The position numbers were made by a program, and so were the translations under genes. From Faucicola osloensis_B (GTDB taxonomy: Bacteria > Pseudomonadota > Gammaproteobacteria > Pseudomonadales > Moraxellaceae), in NCBI GenBank assembly GCA_964211495.1, contig CAXORL010000001.1, positions 310,001 to 374,000 on the forward strand: a DNA stretch of 64,000 nucleotides, given 5' to 3'. The notes under the pieces are model-generated. The model saw only the letters and a program-made list of their open reading frames with translations. It searched no databases and had not been told where the DNA came from. Each line of letters opens with the position of its first letter. Position 1 is the stretch's first letter. Below are positions 19,301-27,260 of the stretch, piece after piece.

Positions 19301-21127
19301 CTCGGTAATGGACAAATTGGTACCAAATATGCCAAGTTGCAACAGCTACAACCCGCCCAAATGCTATTTGGCTGGCAAAACCTGAATGTACAAATGGCGG
19401 CACACTGCTGGAAAATGGTGGGGCAAAACGGCAGTCTGTGTCTAAAAAACAACCTTGTGGTCAGTAATGGGCAAGGCAATGTCGATGTCAGCGTGCAACA
19501 AATTGATAGCCAAATTTTCTCTGTGGTGATGCCGCGTGATATCGCTTGGTCAGGAAAACTCAACGGCACCGCACTCGTTCATTGGCAGAAGAACCAAAGA
19601 CCCAGTATCAATGCCAGCTTCTTCACCGATAACGGCGTATTTGGTACCGCTGCCCAAACCCCTGAAGAAAATCCAACGACCATTGCTTATGAACGTATCA
19701 GTGTCATCGCCCGTTCAACCGCAGAAGGGCTAAAACTTCGCGCAGATATCAAAACTGCCAATGGCGCGGGCAATGGTTATTTGGACGCCACCGTCAATCC
19801 CTACATACAGTCGAAACCGATTTCAGGCACCGTCGTTTTTCAAGATATTGACTTGGCGGTATTTAAACCTTTCTTCCCATCCTTTGAACGTTTGACAGGT
19901 AACGGTCTAGTGGCAGGTAAAATCAGTGGTTCATTAATGCAGCCCAAATTTGTGGGCGATATTGAGCTACAAGATGCCGGTCTTAGCATCACAGGCGTGC
20001 CGATGCGCTTTGATAAGATTAATGTGTTATCGCACGTGGCAGGCAATCAAGCCTCTATTGATGGGTCTTTTGCCAGTGCAGGCGATGGTCAAGGCACCAT
20101 TACCGGTACAGTTGATTGGACACGTGAGCTGCAAGCTAAGCTCAAGCTGCAAGGTAAAGACTTGCAAGTGAGCCAGCCGCCTGCGATTACTGCCATTATT
20201 AATCCAATTTTTGATGTGATTGTCAAACCTAGCCAGCGCTACGTGAATATCGTCGGCGTGATTGATGTGCCTCGCGCCACCATTCGCCCACCAGAGGCCA
20301 CCGGCAATGTGGTCAGCAAATCCCCCGATGTTAACGTGATTGATAGACGCTTGATGGGTCAGATTGATGACGTACTAAAAGTCACCCAACCTTGGAATAT
20401 CAACGCGGATGTGGGTGTGGATCTCGGCGATCGCGTCAGCTTCCAAGGTTTTGGGGCGCGGTTACCATTGGCGGGTGCGCTGCATATCACCCAGCGCGGT
20501 CAAGGCACCATGAAAGCAGAAGGGGTGGTGCAAGTATCACGCCGCTCAAAAGTCGAAGTGTTTGGTCAAAGCTTGACTCTAAACTTTGCGCAAGTTCGGT
20601 TCAATGGTGAAGTGATGAAACCACTGCTAAACGTAGAGGCAGTAAAAGACGTGCAAGGCGTACAAGTGGGTGTCAAAGTCAAAGGCAGTGCCAGCGCGCC
20701 AAGTATCACCGTGTTCAATAATGGCGGACTCAGTGAACAGCAGGCGATGAATGCGTTGGTGACGGGTAGCCTAAATAACAATTCAGGTCAAAATACCAAC
20801 GAACAAGACTTTAGAAACCGCGTCAATAATACCATTGCTGCAGCAGGGTTAAGTTATGGCTTAAGCGGGACGCGCAAATTTACTAACCAAATTGGTCGGG
20901 CGTTTGGGTTGCAGCGTTTAACGTTAGATGCCAATGGCTCGGGCAATGACACCTTGGTCAGTCTAACAGGGTATATCACGCCAGACCTGTTTATACGGTA
21001 TGGGGTAGGCGTGTTCACCTCGCAGCCTGAGCTTAGTATGCGTTATCAATTAACAAGACGCTTGTATATTGAGGCTAAATCTGCCATCAATAACTCTGTC
21101 GATTTGATTTATAACTGGCGCTATTAA
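16322..21127 (+). CDS. tamB: Translocation and assembly module subunit TamB
   Basis: TamB spans the periplasm between the inner membrane and TamA and belongs to the bridge-like AsmA/TamB group thought to carry phospholipids. The 1601-aa protein has an unusual cytoplasmic N-terminus of about 80 residues rich in Asp and Asn. This includes four to five tandem pentapeptides of the form LDxxN encoded by 15-bp units (16400-16471). One membrane helix follows (about residues 80-100, IVMVLVVILIAILLG), then a long beta-strand repeat region. The C-terminal TamB domain (DUF490) ends with SVDLIYNWRY, typical of the family. No clear Shine-Dalgarno site precedes the ATG, and it probably shares the tamA transcript. 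Confidence 0.92.
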   Translation: MKDDNNNDSLPEDGTKPDDKSLVDNDLDTKLDATNLDPKNPDGENLDANQADTASSDDLDTAKKEAGWLRHWYRQGFASKIVMVLVVILIAILLGAYYAVGTPWGTRLLINAIVQETGISLTYGKGNLRDGIWIYDLKIPDNPPKNYVEVTVDKAYVKIGWRALINKEVHLREANINRMVITYKKPPSNKPFDYPRIALPVNLTLDDVKANLVRYQQVTRDPIDFKQAHIQDFTWYDTQITVGEGKLAYNDLLSVDKVKGKIDLQHDYPLDVTGLVIVNSLSKVYVDALDTHATGSLKFLTADIKSKYNKSDVTGHVTAQPMDKNAPFNAKLEWKDVLLPYATSQNIHLKNGLATATGVTNNIQLRINADLTAKDIPDGHYQGRGVIANQKLSIEYLTAKVAQGTLTSQGTIDWHDRTRIALMNTGNGFKIRQLLPKDIAPYAPETLTGKLGIVYDVATDKLPMQVRANLRQDDGEIINADIRQAKGNHKPYTIDANWQKLIRHNLPSIGELNSPNGKAHVIFQPADGKRPSSVQAQVNANILKLNQAPSGNYQVNVNKTGQLVDITQLVYQGVAGNLAGNGKIKLASGNQPLAWQINAKTNHLNAHSILNSIPLQDLSGNVVASGTLQQIRQANRAVLNRHDVTINQIDMTGDLLGANNSKKHLALKGTGKVRADVLGNKLSYIAAKFDGSLNAPNVPAGSFKFDIAGTPKQLKINQFSHQGKEGYINANGSIDMTNGAGWHINADMKNFDASYFVPSLPSQITGTINTDGYWRAGAQYIHIANMNLKGRLKNQLLLATGQLTAKLNLPKDLSTLRQVIENSANGQKYGQIRRLIESLQANNLLVQWGSNRITANGNQNQLVTSVDISTLNQLMPQLKGIVKGGIVLTQDNNQALPNIYVDLVGRNISLPNFVVLDAKVTGKLVNLAKSPSQLQLTATGINIANQPLRSLQLYFNGTQDNHTLDVKADSTKGQVQATLKGRIDLAKKQWSGMLGNGQIGTKYAKLQQLQPAQMLFGWQNLNVQMAAHCWKMVGQNGSLCLKNNLVVSNGQGNVDVSVQQIDSQIFSVVMPRDIAWSGKLNGTALVHWQKNQRPSINASFFTDNGVFGTAAQTPEENPTTIAYERISVIARSTAEGLKLRADIKTANGAGNGYLDATVNPYIQSKPISGTVVFQDIDLAVFKPFFPSFERLTGNGLVAGKISGSLMQPKFVGDIELQDAGLSITGVPMRFDKINVLSHVAGNQASIDGSFASAGDGQGTITGTVDWTRELQAKLKLQGKDLQVSQPPAITAIINPIFDVIVKPSQRYVNIVGVIDVPRATIRPPEATGNVVSKSPDVNVIDRRLMGQIDDVLKVTQPWNINADVGVDLGDRVSFQGFGARLPLAGALHITQRGQGTMKAEGVVQVSRRSKVEVFGQSLTLNFAQVRFNGEVMKPLLNVEAVKDVQGVQVGVKVKGSASAPSITVFNNGGLSEQQAMNALVTGSLNNNSGQNTNEQDFRNRVNNTIAAAGLSYGLSGTRKFTNQIGRAFGLQRLTLDANGSGNDTLVSLTGYITPDLFIRYGVGVFTSQPELSMRYQLTRRLYIEAKSAINNSVDLIYNWRY
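16400..16471 (+). repeat. 15-bp in-frame tandem repeats in tamB
   Basis: Units beginning CTAGAC or a variant (CCAGAC, TTAGAC) recur at 16400, 16412, 16427, 16442 and 16457. They encode LDTK, LDATN, LDPKN, PDGEN and LDANQ. The first unit is 12 bp and the rest 15 bp. Confidence 0.85.
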
Positions 21128-21130
21128 TGG

Positions 21131-21170
21131 GTTAATAACACAAGCTAATAATAAAGACCAATAACAAAGG
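21131..21170. repeat. Degenerate 13-14 bp tandem repeat
   Basis: Three units (21131, 21145, 21158) share the pattern yyAATAAyA-AArr directly after tamB and before its terminator. Confidence 0.5.
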
Positions 21171-21196
21171 CTGAGTCAATGCTCAGCCTTTTTTTG
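21167..21196 (+). terminator. Rho-independent terminator after tamB
   Basis: AAGGCTGAG pairs with CTCAGCCTT around TCAATG, followed by a T-run. It ends the tamAB unit. Confidence 0.9.
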
Positions 21197-21241
21197 GTTT
21201 CACTGTCTGTTGGTTTAACTGTTTTTTAGCTTAAGTTTTTG

Positions 21242-21865
21242 TTAAGGACACCAATTACGTACCCCATAAAACAGCACTTGCGCCTGTTTGATACAGCGAT
21301 TGAGATAATCTTGCTTACTTTGTACCTCTGTGGGGTCAAATTTGAGCCATTTATACACCCAAGAAAAATACATATTCACGCCCATATCCGCAATCAGCAG
21401 GCGCACTTCTTGATTTAAATGTCCAAACGCAGGCTGCATGGCCAAATCATCGGTCATGATTTGCGCAAACAAGCTGATTTGCTCATCGAGTGCATTTTGC
21501 ACAGCTTGGTTACCACCATAGCGCTCAGAGACAATAAAGTGCCAGTGCAATGACGCGTGCTCCACACTTTCCAAAAAGAAACGCACGCTTGAGGCAATTT
21601 GACCTTCATGCGTTCGGGTGCGACCGAGCTGCAAATGATCGCGCAGACTTTGCAGCGTGTGACCGAGTTCTTCATTGACTAAGCAGGTGCCAAGCTCATC
21701 GATATCCTGAAAATGTCGGTAAAAAGCCGTCGGCACCACGCCCACTTCGCGGCTAATCTGACGAAGTGAAATCGACGAAAACGCATGCCCTGACCTCGAT
21801 AACTGAAGCACCGATTGAAAAAAGGCTTGACGGGTTTGGCGTTTTTGCAAGTCACGGCTAGTCAT
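21242..21865 (-). CDS. TetR family regulator, FabR-like
   Basis: This 207-aa protein has an N-terminal helix-turn-helix (ISLRQISREVGVVPTAFYRHFQDIDELG). It is close in pattern to FabR, which represses unsaturated fatty acid synthesis genes in response to acyl-thioester pools. The C-terminal ligand domain is helical and includes RYGGNQAVQNAL. No fatty acid gene is adjacent, so its targets would be elsewhere. It lies convergent to tamB and tandem with dgt (95-bp gap). DesT-type regulators share the same N-terminal pattern and are an alternative. Confidence 0.75.
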   Translation of the reverse strand: MTSRDLQKRQTRQAFFQSVLQLSRSGHAFSSISLRQISREVGVVPTAFYRHFQDIDELGTCLVNEELGHTLQSLRDHLQLGRTRTHEGQIASSVRFFLESVEHASLHWHFIVSERYGGNQAVQNALDEQISLFAQIMTDDLAMQPAFGHLNQEVRLLIADMGVNMYFSWVYKWLKFDPTEVQSKQDYLNRCIKQAQVLFYGVRNWCP

Positions 21866-21959
21866 TAGGTATCCAATCAGCGGGTTAAATAAGGAAAAAT
21901 ATTCTAAGCCGAAAACGCCAAATATACAATCGTTGACGATTGACGATAAATGATGAGGT

Positions 21960-23360
21960 TTAAATATTCACCGACCAATTGCCCTTTAACGCTTGCGCGA
22001 GCCGATAGGCTTCATGATCATTCATGCCAGTCAGCATGTCTAAAATACACAAGATATTTTGATAAACATCATCCCCTAATTGCCGACTAACATTGCTTAA
22101 ATGGGCATTTAATAGATTAAGCAGGCGTAATTGCTCAAACTGAGAGATACTGTCTGCTGAATTACCCGTCAACGCGAGCGGCATAAACGCATCAAGTAGC
22201 GTATGTAAACAGCGGTTTGACATGATTTCAACCCGTACTTTGCTTGGATGTTGAAAAATACGGGTATTGGCTAGGCTTTTGGCTTCACTGATACTACTGC
22301 GTACGTTATTGGGGCAGTAATCAAATAAGCTGCCTGTCAGCTCACCTGCCAATAAGGCGGCTTGGTTGGCAACAAAAGCATCAGTGACTTTGTCCACTAA
22401 TCGCCGCATTGCTCGCCCCCGTAGTGCGGCTAATTTTTGGCTGATAGGCGCATTGGTCGTGACTTCAGACGGTACGCCAAGCCGTTTACCGACGAGTTTG
22501 AGCAGCAGTGGCTCAACTTCATGATACTCTAACATACCCAGTAAAATCCCATCTTCCAAATCAATCAGCGCATAACAGATATCATCGGCGGCTTCTAGCA
22601 AATAAGCCAATGGATGACGCGCGTAACCTCTTTGGGTCTTGGGTAATCGCAGCTGCTCAGCCAAATCCTGTAAATATGGCGCTTCACTTTCAAAACAGCC
22701 AAATTTCTTGAGCGTTAGCGGTGAGGGCAGTGAGTCACTGTCGCTGACTGGGTTGCTGACTGGGTTGATAGGGGTGGAAAGATAAGGGTATTTCATAAAA
22801 GCGCCCAGTGTCGCCGCTGTCAGGCGCATGCCACCTGCATCGGGATGATGCTCGTTACGGGTGAGCAGTCGAAAACCTTGCGCATTGCCTTCATACGCTA
22901 ATAAATCTATTTGCTGGCGTGGGGTAAGGCGCCTTAGATATTGGCGCTGCGCAGGCTGAAAAAACCAATCTCGAATCGCCTGTTCACCCGCATGCCCAAA
23001 TGGGGGGTTGCCGATGTCGTGCGCCAGACAAGCTGCTTGCACAATGACACCCATATCCGACATGGTAAAGCTGCTTGGCAAGTCATTACCGAGTTTCTCC
23101 GCGCTCATCATCCCTAGCGAGCGACCAATACATGATACTTCAAGCGAATGGGTTAAGCGGGTATGAATACCCATCTCATGGGTTAACGGATGCACTTGGG
23201 TTTTTTGATTTAATTGGCGAAAAGATTGCGAAAAAACCAGCCTGTCATAGTCCTTATGAAATGCCGTCCTTGACGTCTTGGATTGGGTGAACTGATTGCC
23301 GTGATAGATAGGTTTGGCAGATAACAGCGCTTGCCATTGCTTGTGTGTATTTTTTTTCAT
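21960..23360 (-). CDS. dgt: Deoxyguanosinetriphosphate triphosphohydrolase
   Basis: Dgt hydrolyses dGTP (in many homologues other dNTPs) to the nucleoside and triphosphate, controlling nucleotide pools. The 466-aa HD-domain protein has the metal-site motifs in order: RLTHSLEVS, then CLAHDIGNPPFGHAGE, then an Asp in the helix EAADDICYAL. The N-terminus with RTAFHKDYDRLVFSQSFRQL is typical. It is near the long-form length rather than the short dGTPase-like form. The C-terminus is standard. It runs in the same direction as the TetR gene. Confidence 0.92.
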   Translation of the reverse strand: MKKNTHKQWQALLSAKPIYHGNQFTQSKTSRTAFHKDYDRLVFSQSFRQLNQKTQVHPLTHEMGIHTRLTHSLEVSCIGRSLGMMSAEKLGNDLPSSFTMSDMGVIVQAACLAHDIGNPPFGHAGEQAIRDWFFQPAQRQYLRRLTPRQQIDLLAYEGNAQGFRLLTRNEHHPDAGGMRLTAATLGAFMKYPYLSTPINPVSNPVSDSDSLPSPLTLKKFGCFESEAPYLQDLAEQLRLPKTQRGYARHPLAYLLEAADDICYALIDLEDGILLGMLEYHEVEPLLLKLVGKRLGVPSEVTTNAPISQKLAALRGRAMRRLVDKVTDAFVANQAALLAGELTGSLFDYCPNNVRSSISEAKSLANTRIFQHPSKVRVEIMSNRCLHTLLDAFMPLALTGNSADSISQFEQLRLLNLLNAHLSNVSRQLGDDVYQNILCILDMLTGMNDHEAYRLAQALKGNWSVNI

Positions 23361-23748
23361 TATTGTTTTCAGTCATAAAGATAAAAAGCGGATTCATGGG
23401 ATTACCCAACTAGCAAATTGAGTTTAGCTAAATAATTGATTATTAACCAGTTTGGATAAACATTTTTCAAGTATTTGATAATACCATACCATTAATCGCA
23501 AAAAATGAAAAAATAGGAATTTTTTTTGATAAAACAATTGTGTAATTTTTTATTATTGTTATAATTTAGTAACAAATACATTGTAGAATGTAATCACTAT
23601 AAGATAAATGTAATATTTGATTACCTTTGTAAATTGCTTTTGTAGCACTACGACGAATAAGTGTTTAGTCTATGTCGTATATGGATAGTTGCTAAGTAAC
23701 AGAGTGAAATTTAAACAGTTAAATTTCAAATTTTTTAGGATACAAGTT
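23361..23748. promoter_or_regulatory. AT-rich divergent spacer with a putative promoter
   Basis: No gene is seen in 388 bases between dgt and the small membrane protein. TTGTGT at 23538-23543 is 16 bases from TATAAT at 23560-23565 on the plus strand, which would give the downstream gene a leader of about 180 bases. The spacer is markedly AT-rich. Confidence 0.45.
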
Positions 23749-23988
23749 ATGATCCACCAAGTGAACGATACTAAAGACACCGATGATAGTGTAGAAATGA
23801 CGCGCCATCACTCCAAAATCAACATTCATAGTGTTGTGCTGGTGATTATGTTATCGCTCGTAGTGACATTTTTGATGGTGGTGGGGGTCAGCTATCTGTA
23901 TGAAGCTAACAACTTAAAAGGACAGTCATCAAAATATTTTTGTCCGTCCGCTTCTGCCGTACAAGTGGGTGTATGTTTCAAGAGCTAA
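23749..23988 (+). CDS. Small single-pass membrane protein, unknown function
   Basis: This 79-aa protein has an acidic/basic N-terminal cytoplasmic segment of about 30 residues (DTKDTDDSVEMTRHH). One strong membrane helix follows (HSVVLVIMLSLVVTFLMVVGVSYLY), then a short tail with two cysteines (YFCPSAS and GVCFKS). I do not recognise a family. The ATG at 23749 has AGGA 8 bases upstream, better than an earlier in-frame start at 23689. It stands alone between dgt and rsmD. Confidence 0.65.
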   Translation: MIHQVNDTKDTDDSVEMTRHHSKINIHSVVLVIMLSLVVTFLMVVGVSYLYEANNLKGQSSKYFCPSASAVQVGVCFKS

Positions 23989-24069
23989 TAGTAGGTTTGC
24001 TATTGTACGTGAATGGTTATTATATTTGCCGACTGGGTCAACCCAGTCGGTTTTTTAATGGCTAAGTTC

Positions 24070-24123
24070 AAGGGCTTTGAATTAAAAGGCTTTTAATTGA
24101 AATGCTTCGAATTAAAGCCCTTT
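24070..24123. repeat. 15-bp tandem repeat flanked as an inverted repeat at the rsmD end
   Basis: Three 15-bp units start at 24074, 24089 and 24104, each of the form GCTTnnAATTnAAAn. The outer arms AAGGGCTTT (24070) and AAAGCCCTT (to 24122) are complementary, so the block can also fold as a hairpin. It covers the rsmD stop codon at 24112-24114. Confidence 0.7.
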
Positions 24124-24735
24124 CAGCTGATAAATGCCGGCAAAAATTTGCCCCATTTTTTTATATTTGAGTGGCTTAAGTGATGCAGTGAATGATTCCA
24201 ACAACTGTGTGTGATCTTGATCGCTTTCGATATACAGTAATGTCTGTGGATGGATTAACTGATGGTTTATTAAGCCATGCAAAATTGTATCCCATAACGC
24301 TAGTTGATAAGGTGGGTCGATAAACACCACATCAAACGGCTCAGTAGTTGCCAGTTGGGGTAAGGCTTGTTGTATCGTAGCTTCTACTGTCACTATTTTT
24401 GTATCAGCAATCCCTAACAGGGCTTGCGTGGCTTTAATTTGCCTACATTGCTCACGGTTAGGCTCGATAGAAGTTAACTGTTTGGCACCCCGTGACAAGG
24501 CTTCAAAACCGAGCACCCCACTGCCAGCACAGCAATCTAGTACCTTGGTATTGACTAAATCATCGGCAAGCCAGTTGAATATTGTCTCTCGGACACGGTC
24601 GGGGGTCGGTCGCAACCCGTCGGCATCGATAAACGCCACCAAACGCCGCCGATACTCGCCGCCGATAATACGCACGTGAGAAACTGGCGGGGATTTGGTC
24701 GCTTTATTGGGTCGTTTGCTAATTTTGGACATCAT
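24112..24735 (-). CDS. rsmD: 16S rRNA (guanine-966-N2)-methyltransferase
   Basis: RsmD methylates G966 of 16S rRNA in assembled 30S particles. The 207-aa Rossmann methyltransferase has RIIGGEYRRRLV near the N-terminus, GLRPTPDRVRETIFNWL, the SAM-binding loop VLDCCAGSGVLGFEA, and the catalytic DPPY (VVFIDPPYQ). All match the family. Two adjacent ATG codons (24735 and 24732) are possible starts, with no Shine-Dalgarno site. The start codon lies inside a run of 14-bp tandem repeats and the stop codon inside a 15-bp repeat block. Confidence 0.93.
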   Translation of the reverse strand: MMSKISKRPNKATKSPPVSHVRIIGGEYRRRLVAFIDADGLRPTPDRVRETIFNWLADDLVNTKVLDCCAGSGVLGFEALSRGAKQLTSIEPNREQCRQIKATQALLGIADTKIVTVEATIQQALPQLATTEPFDVVFIDPPYQLALWDTILHGLINHQLIHPQTLLYIESDQDHTQLLESFTASLKPLKYKKMGQIFAGIYQLKGL

Positions 24736-24787
24736 AATTTGGAAATCAGGGTTTGGAAGTCATAGTTTGAAAATCATAGTTTGGACA
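24732..24787. repeat. Four 14-bp degenerate tandem repeats over the rsmD start
   Basis: Units start at 24732, 24746, 24760 and 24774, all near TCATAGTTTGGAAA, with a more decayed copy at 24718 inside the gene. On the minus strand they form the rsmD leader and include its ATG codons. Confidence 0.85.
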
Positions 24788-24799
24788 TCATACATTACG

Positions 24800-26779
24800 T
24801 CAGTCAGCGCCACCCACTGCAGTGAGTTTGGCGGTATTGGGTTTTGCGATAATAGGTTTACCCGATAAAACTAACGCTTCACGTTGCAATTTGGCAGCTT
24901 GTTTTTCGGCATTGATTTTGGCAAGTTCTTCAGGCGACGGTGGCACAATCGGTTTTTTGATTTTATCAATGAGCCAATAATCCATCATTTTACGCACAAT
25001 TGGCGCTACCCAGCCACCATGACGCCCATTTTCTACGATAACGGCAATGGCAATTTGCGGGTTTTCTACCGGGGCAAAGCCAACAAACCAGCCATGATCC
25101 CAATGGCGCGAGTCAAGCGCGGCTTCATTATAGCGTTTGCCTTGTGCGATAGATTTGACCTGCGCTGTGCCTGTTTTGCCAGCGATGCGATAAGTTGGCG
25201 TATAGATATTATGCGCTGTGCCTTTTTTGACCACATCTTCCATGGCTAGGTGCATACGCTGCCAATCATTGGGGTTACCGTTGTATTGAATTTTCCCATC
25301 GGGCTTTTCAATGGGTGTGACATGTTCGGCACCGGTGGATTTTTTGAGCAGATGGGGAGTCAAATGCTGTCCATCGCTGGCTAACATGGCGATACCGTTG
25401 GCAATCTGTAAGGGAGTCGCCAAAAAATACCCTTGCCCGATACTCACAGAAATGGTTTCCCCAGGCAACCAGGCTTTTTTGTAGGTTTTCATTTTCCAGT
25501 CAGTAGAAGGGTAGACGCCGGTTTTTTCTCCCGGCAAATCAATCCCTGTTTTACTACCAAAATTAAAACGCGTCATCCAATCATGAAGCCGGTCAATACC
25601 CAGTTGATAAGACAACTTGTAGTAGTAGGTATCCACAGATTCGACCACGGATTTATGCAAATTGACGTTACCATGACCTGATTTTTTCCAGTCACGAAAT
25701 TTATGGCTATCGCCAGGCAGACTAAAATAACCCGGATCATAAATACTACTGTCCCATCCCATTATGCCGTAATGAATCCCTGCCAATCCCTCAATCGGTT
25801 TGATAGAAGAACCCGGGGGATACTGCCCTTGTAGCGCACGGTTGTACAGTGGCATGTCGGGGTCTTGTTGCAGCGCCTTGTATTCTCGGCTACTAATCCC
25901 AGTGATAAAGGGGTTGGGGTCAAAACTTGGGTTACTGACAAAGGCTAAAATCTCGCCAGTGTTGGGGTCAATTGCCACCGCGGCGCCACGTTTGCCATTT
26001 AACAAATCGCTGGTCAATTTTTGTAAACCATAATCAAGGCTTAGATAAATATCATTGCCGGGAATGGGCGGTTTGGTATCGAGTTTTTTGATGATATCGC
26101 CATAAGCATTGGTTTCAATTGACTGATAACCGGGTTTGCCCAGTAGCAGCGGCTCGTAATATTTTTCAATCCCTGTTTTACCAATCAAATCGGTGCCTGC
26201 ATACAGCTTTTTATCCAGCTTTTTACTATCGTTGTCGCTGATACGCCCAACATAGCCAATCACATGGGCAAACAAATCACTGTAGGGATAGGTGCGCGTG
26301 AGTTTGCTTTGAATCGTCACGCCTTTAAAAAACGGTTTGCGTTCACTAAACTGGGCAACTTGCTGCTCGGTAAGTCCAATTTTAATGGTGACAGGTTCGT
26401 TTTTACTTTTTTTAAGGGCTTTTGAAGCTTCGCTGATTTCTTCAGGCGTCAACTGAAAAATCGGGGTGAGTAGCGCCAAGGTATTATCAGGATTGTCAAT
26501 TTCATCAGGACTGATGACAGCGGTAAAAACAGGCTGGTTATCCGCCAAAATCACGCCGTTACGGTCATAAATGTAGCCGCGACTGGGCGGCGCAGAAACC
26601 AGTTTGATACGATTATTGTCAGACTGGGTGACGTACTGGTCGTGGGTATAAATTTGTAGATAAGCATAGCGTACAATCAAGCCAACCAAGCCCAAAAACA
26701 CAAACACCGATGCCAAAATTACCCGGCGGCGAAAGATGAGATTTTCACGTTGCATATCTGAAGAATGGGGTGGTTTCAT
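24800..26779 (-). CDS. mrdA: Penicillin-binding protein 2 (cell elongation transpeptidase)
   Basis: PBP2 cross-links peptidoglycan during rod elongation, working with RodA. The 659-aa protein has a cytoplasmic start, one membrane helix (about 20-42), a pedestal domain with PSRGYIYDRNG, and the transpeptidase domain. Its active-site motifs are S324-S-I-K327, S381-V-D383 and K535-T-G. The SxD form of the second motif is normal for PBP2. Length matches E. coli (633 aa). No rodA follows it directly in this window; rsmD is next on the same strand. No strong Shine-Dalgarno site is seen. Confidence 0.95.
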   Translation of the reverse strand: MKPPHSSDMQRENLIFRRRVILASVFVFLGLVGLIVRYAYLQIYTHDQYVTQSDNNRIKLVSAPPSRGYIYDRNGVILADNQPVFTAVISPDEIDNPDNTLALLTPIFQLTPEEISEASKALKKSKNEPVTIKIGLTEQQVAQFSERKPFFKGVTIQSKLTRTYPYSDLFAHVIGYVGRISDNDSKKLDKKLYAGTDLIGKTGIEKYYEPLLLGKPGYQSIETNAYGDIIKKLDTKPPIPGNDIYLSLDYGLQKLTSDLLNGKRGAAVAIDPNTGEILAFVSNPSFDPNPFITGISSREYKALQQDPDMPLYNRALQGQYPPGSSIKPIEGLAGIHYGIMGWDSSIYDPGYFSLPGDSHKFRDWKKSGHGNVNLHKSVVESVDTYYYKLSYQLGIDRLHDWMTRFNFGSKTGIDLPGEKTGVYPSTDWKMKTYKKAWLPGETISVSIGQGYFLATPLQIANGIAMLASDGQHLTPHLLKKSTGAEHVTPIEKPDGKIQYNGNPNDWQRMHLAMEDVVKKGTAHNIYTPTYRIAGKTGTAQVKSIAQGKRYNEAALDSRHWDHGWFVGFAPVENPQIAIAVIVENGRHGGWVAPIVRKMMDYWLIDKIKKPIVPPSPEELAKINAEKQAAKLQREALVLSGKPIIAKPNTAKLTAVGGAD

Positions 26780-27260
26780 AAGCGGGTAACAGCAATTAGA
26801 ACGGTTTTAAAAAGGGTCGCGGTGCGATGAACGTTTAGCTTAATGCAAATTTAGGGATATCACTCAGCTACTAAGCTACTAACTATAAGCTCCTAGATGG
26901 GTGGCTTAAATATGGGTGGCTTAAATCTGATGGCTTCAGTCAAAATTTAAGAGCGATATACTAGCATAAAATGTGGCAAATTAGCATGCCCAAATCCTGT
27001 CAAAATCGCAAATAACTAACGGCTGCTGTCAAAACAAGTGTATCAAATTATGATAACCGCATTGATGGCAATATGGATGATAACATAGGGACGCAAAAGG
27101 GCTAAAAATATAACTTCTTCAGGTAAAATGTATCTTTCTGTGCTAAAATCTAGCGGTTTGAACGCACCCATATTAACGCATCCATACTACAGACGTTGTC
27201 AAGCAAACCTTGTAATGTCATCTCGGTTTTATGGTCCTTTGATTTTAGTTTTTTCACCAT
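26780..27260. other. Gene-poor spacer between mrdA and the DUF445 gene
   Basis: Within these 481 bases I see a perfect 15-bp duplication at 26897-26926 and an extended -10 box (TGC-TAAAAT, 27141-27149) about 110 bases before the DUF445 gene with no clear -35. No credible gene is present; a 48-codon frame from 27128 has no ribosome binding site and runs into the next gene. Confidence 0.5.
26897..26926. repeat. Perfect 15-bp tandem duplication
   Basis: ATGGGTGGCTTAAAT occurs twice head to tail, with partial echoes on both sides (AGCTACTA twice just upstream). Confidence 0.9.

Noticed and set aside
24732..24787. CRISPR array
   Set aside because: Units are 14 bp, contiguous and degenerate, with no spacers and no cas genes; it is a tandem repeat.
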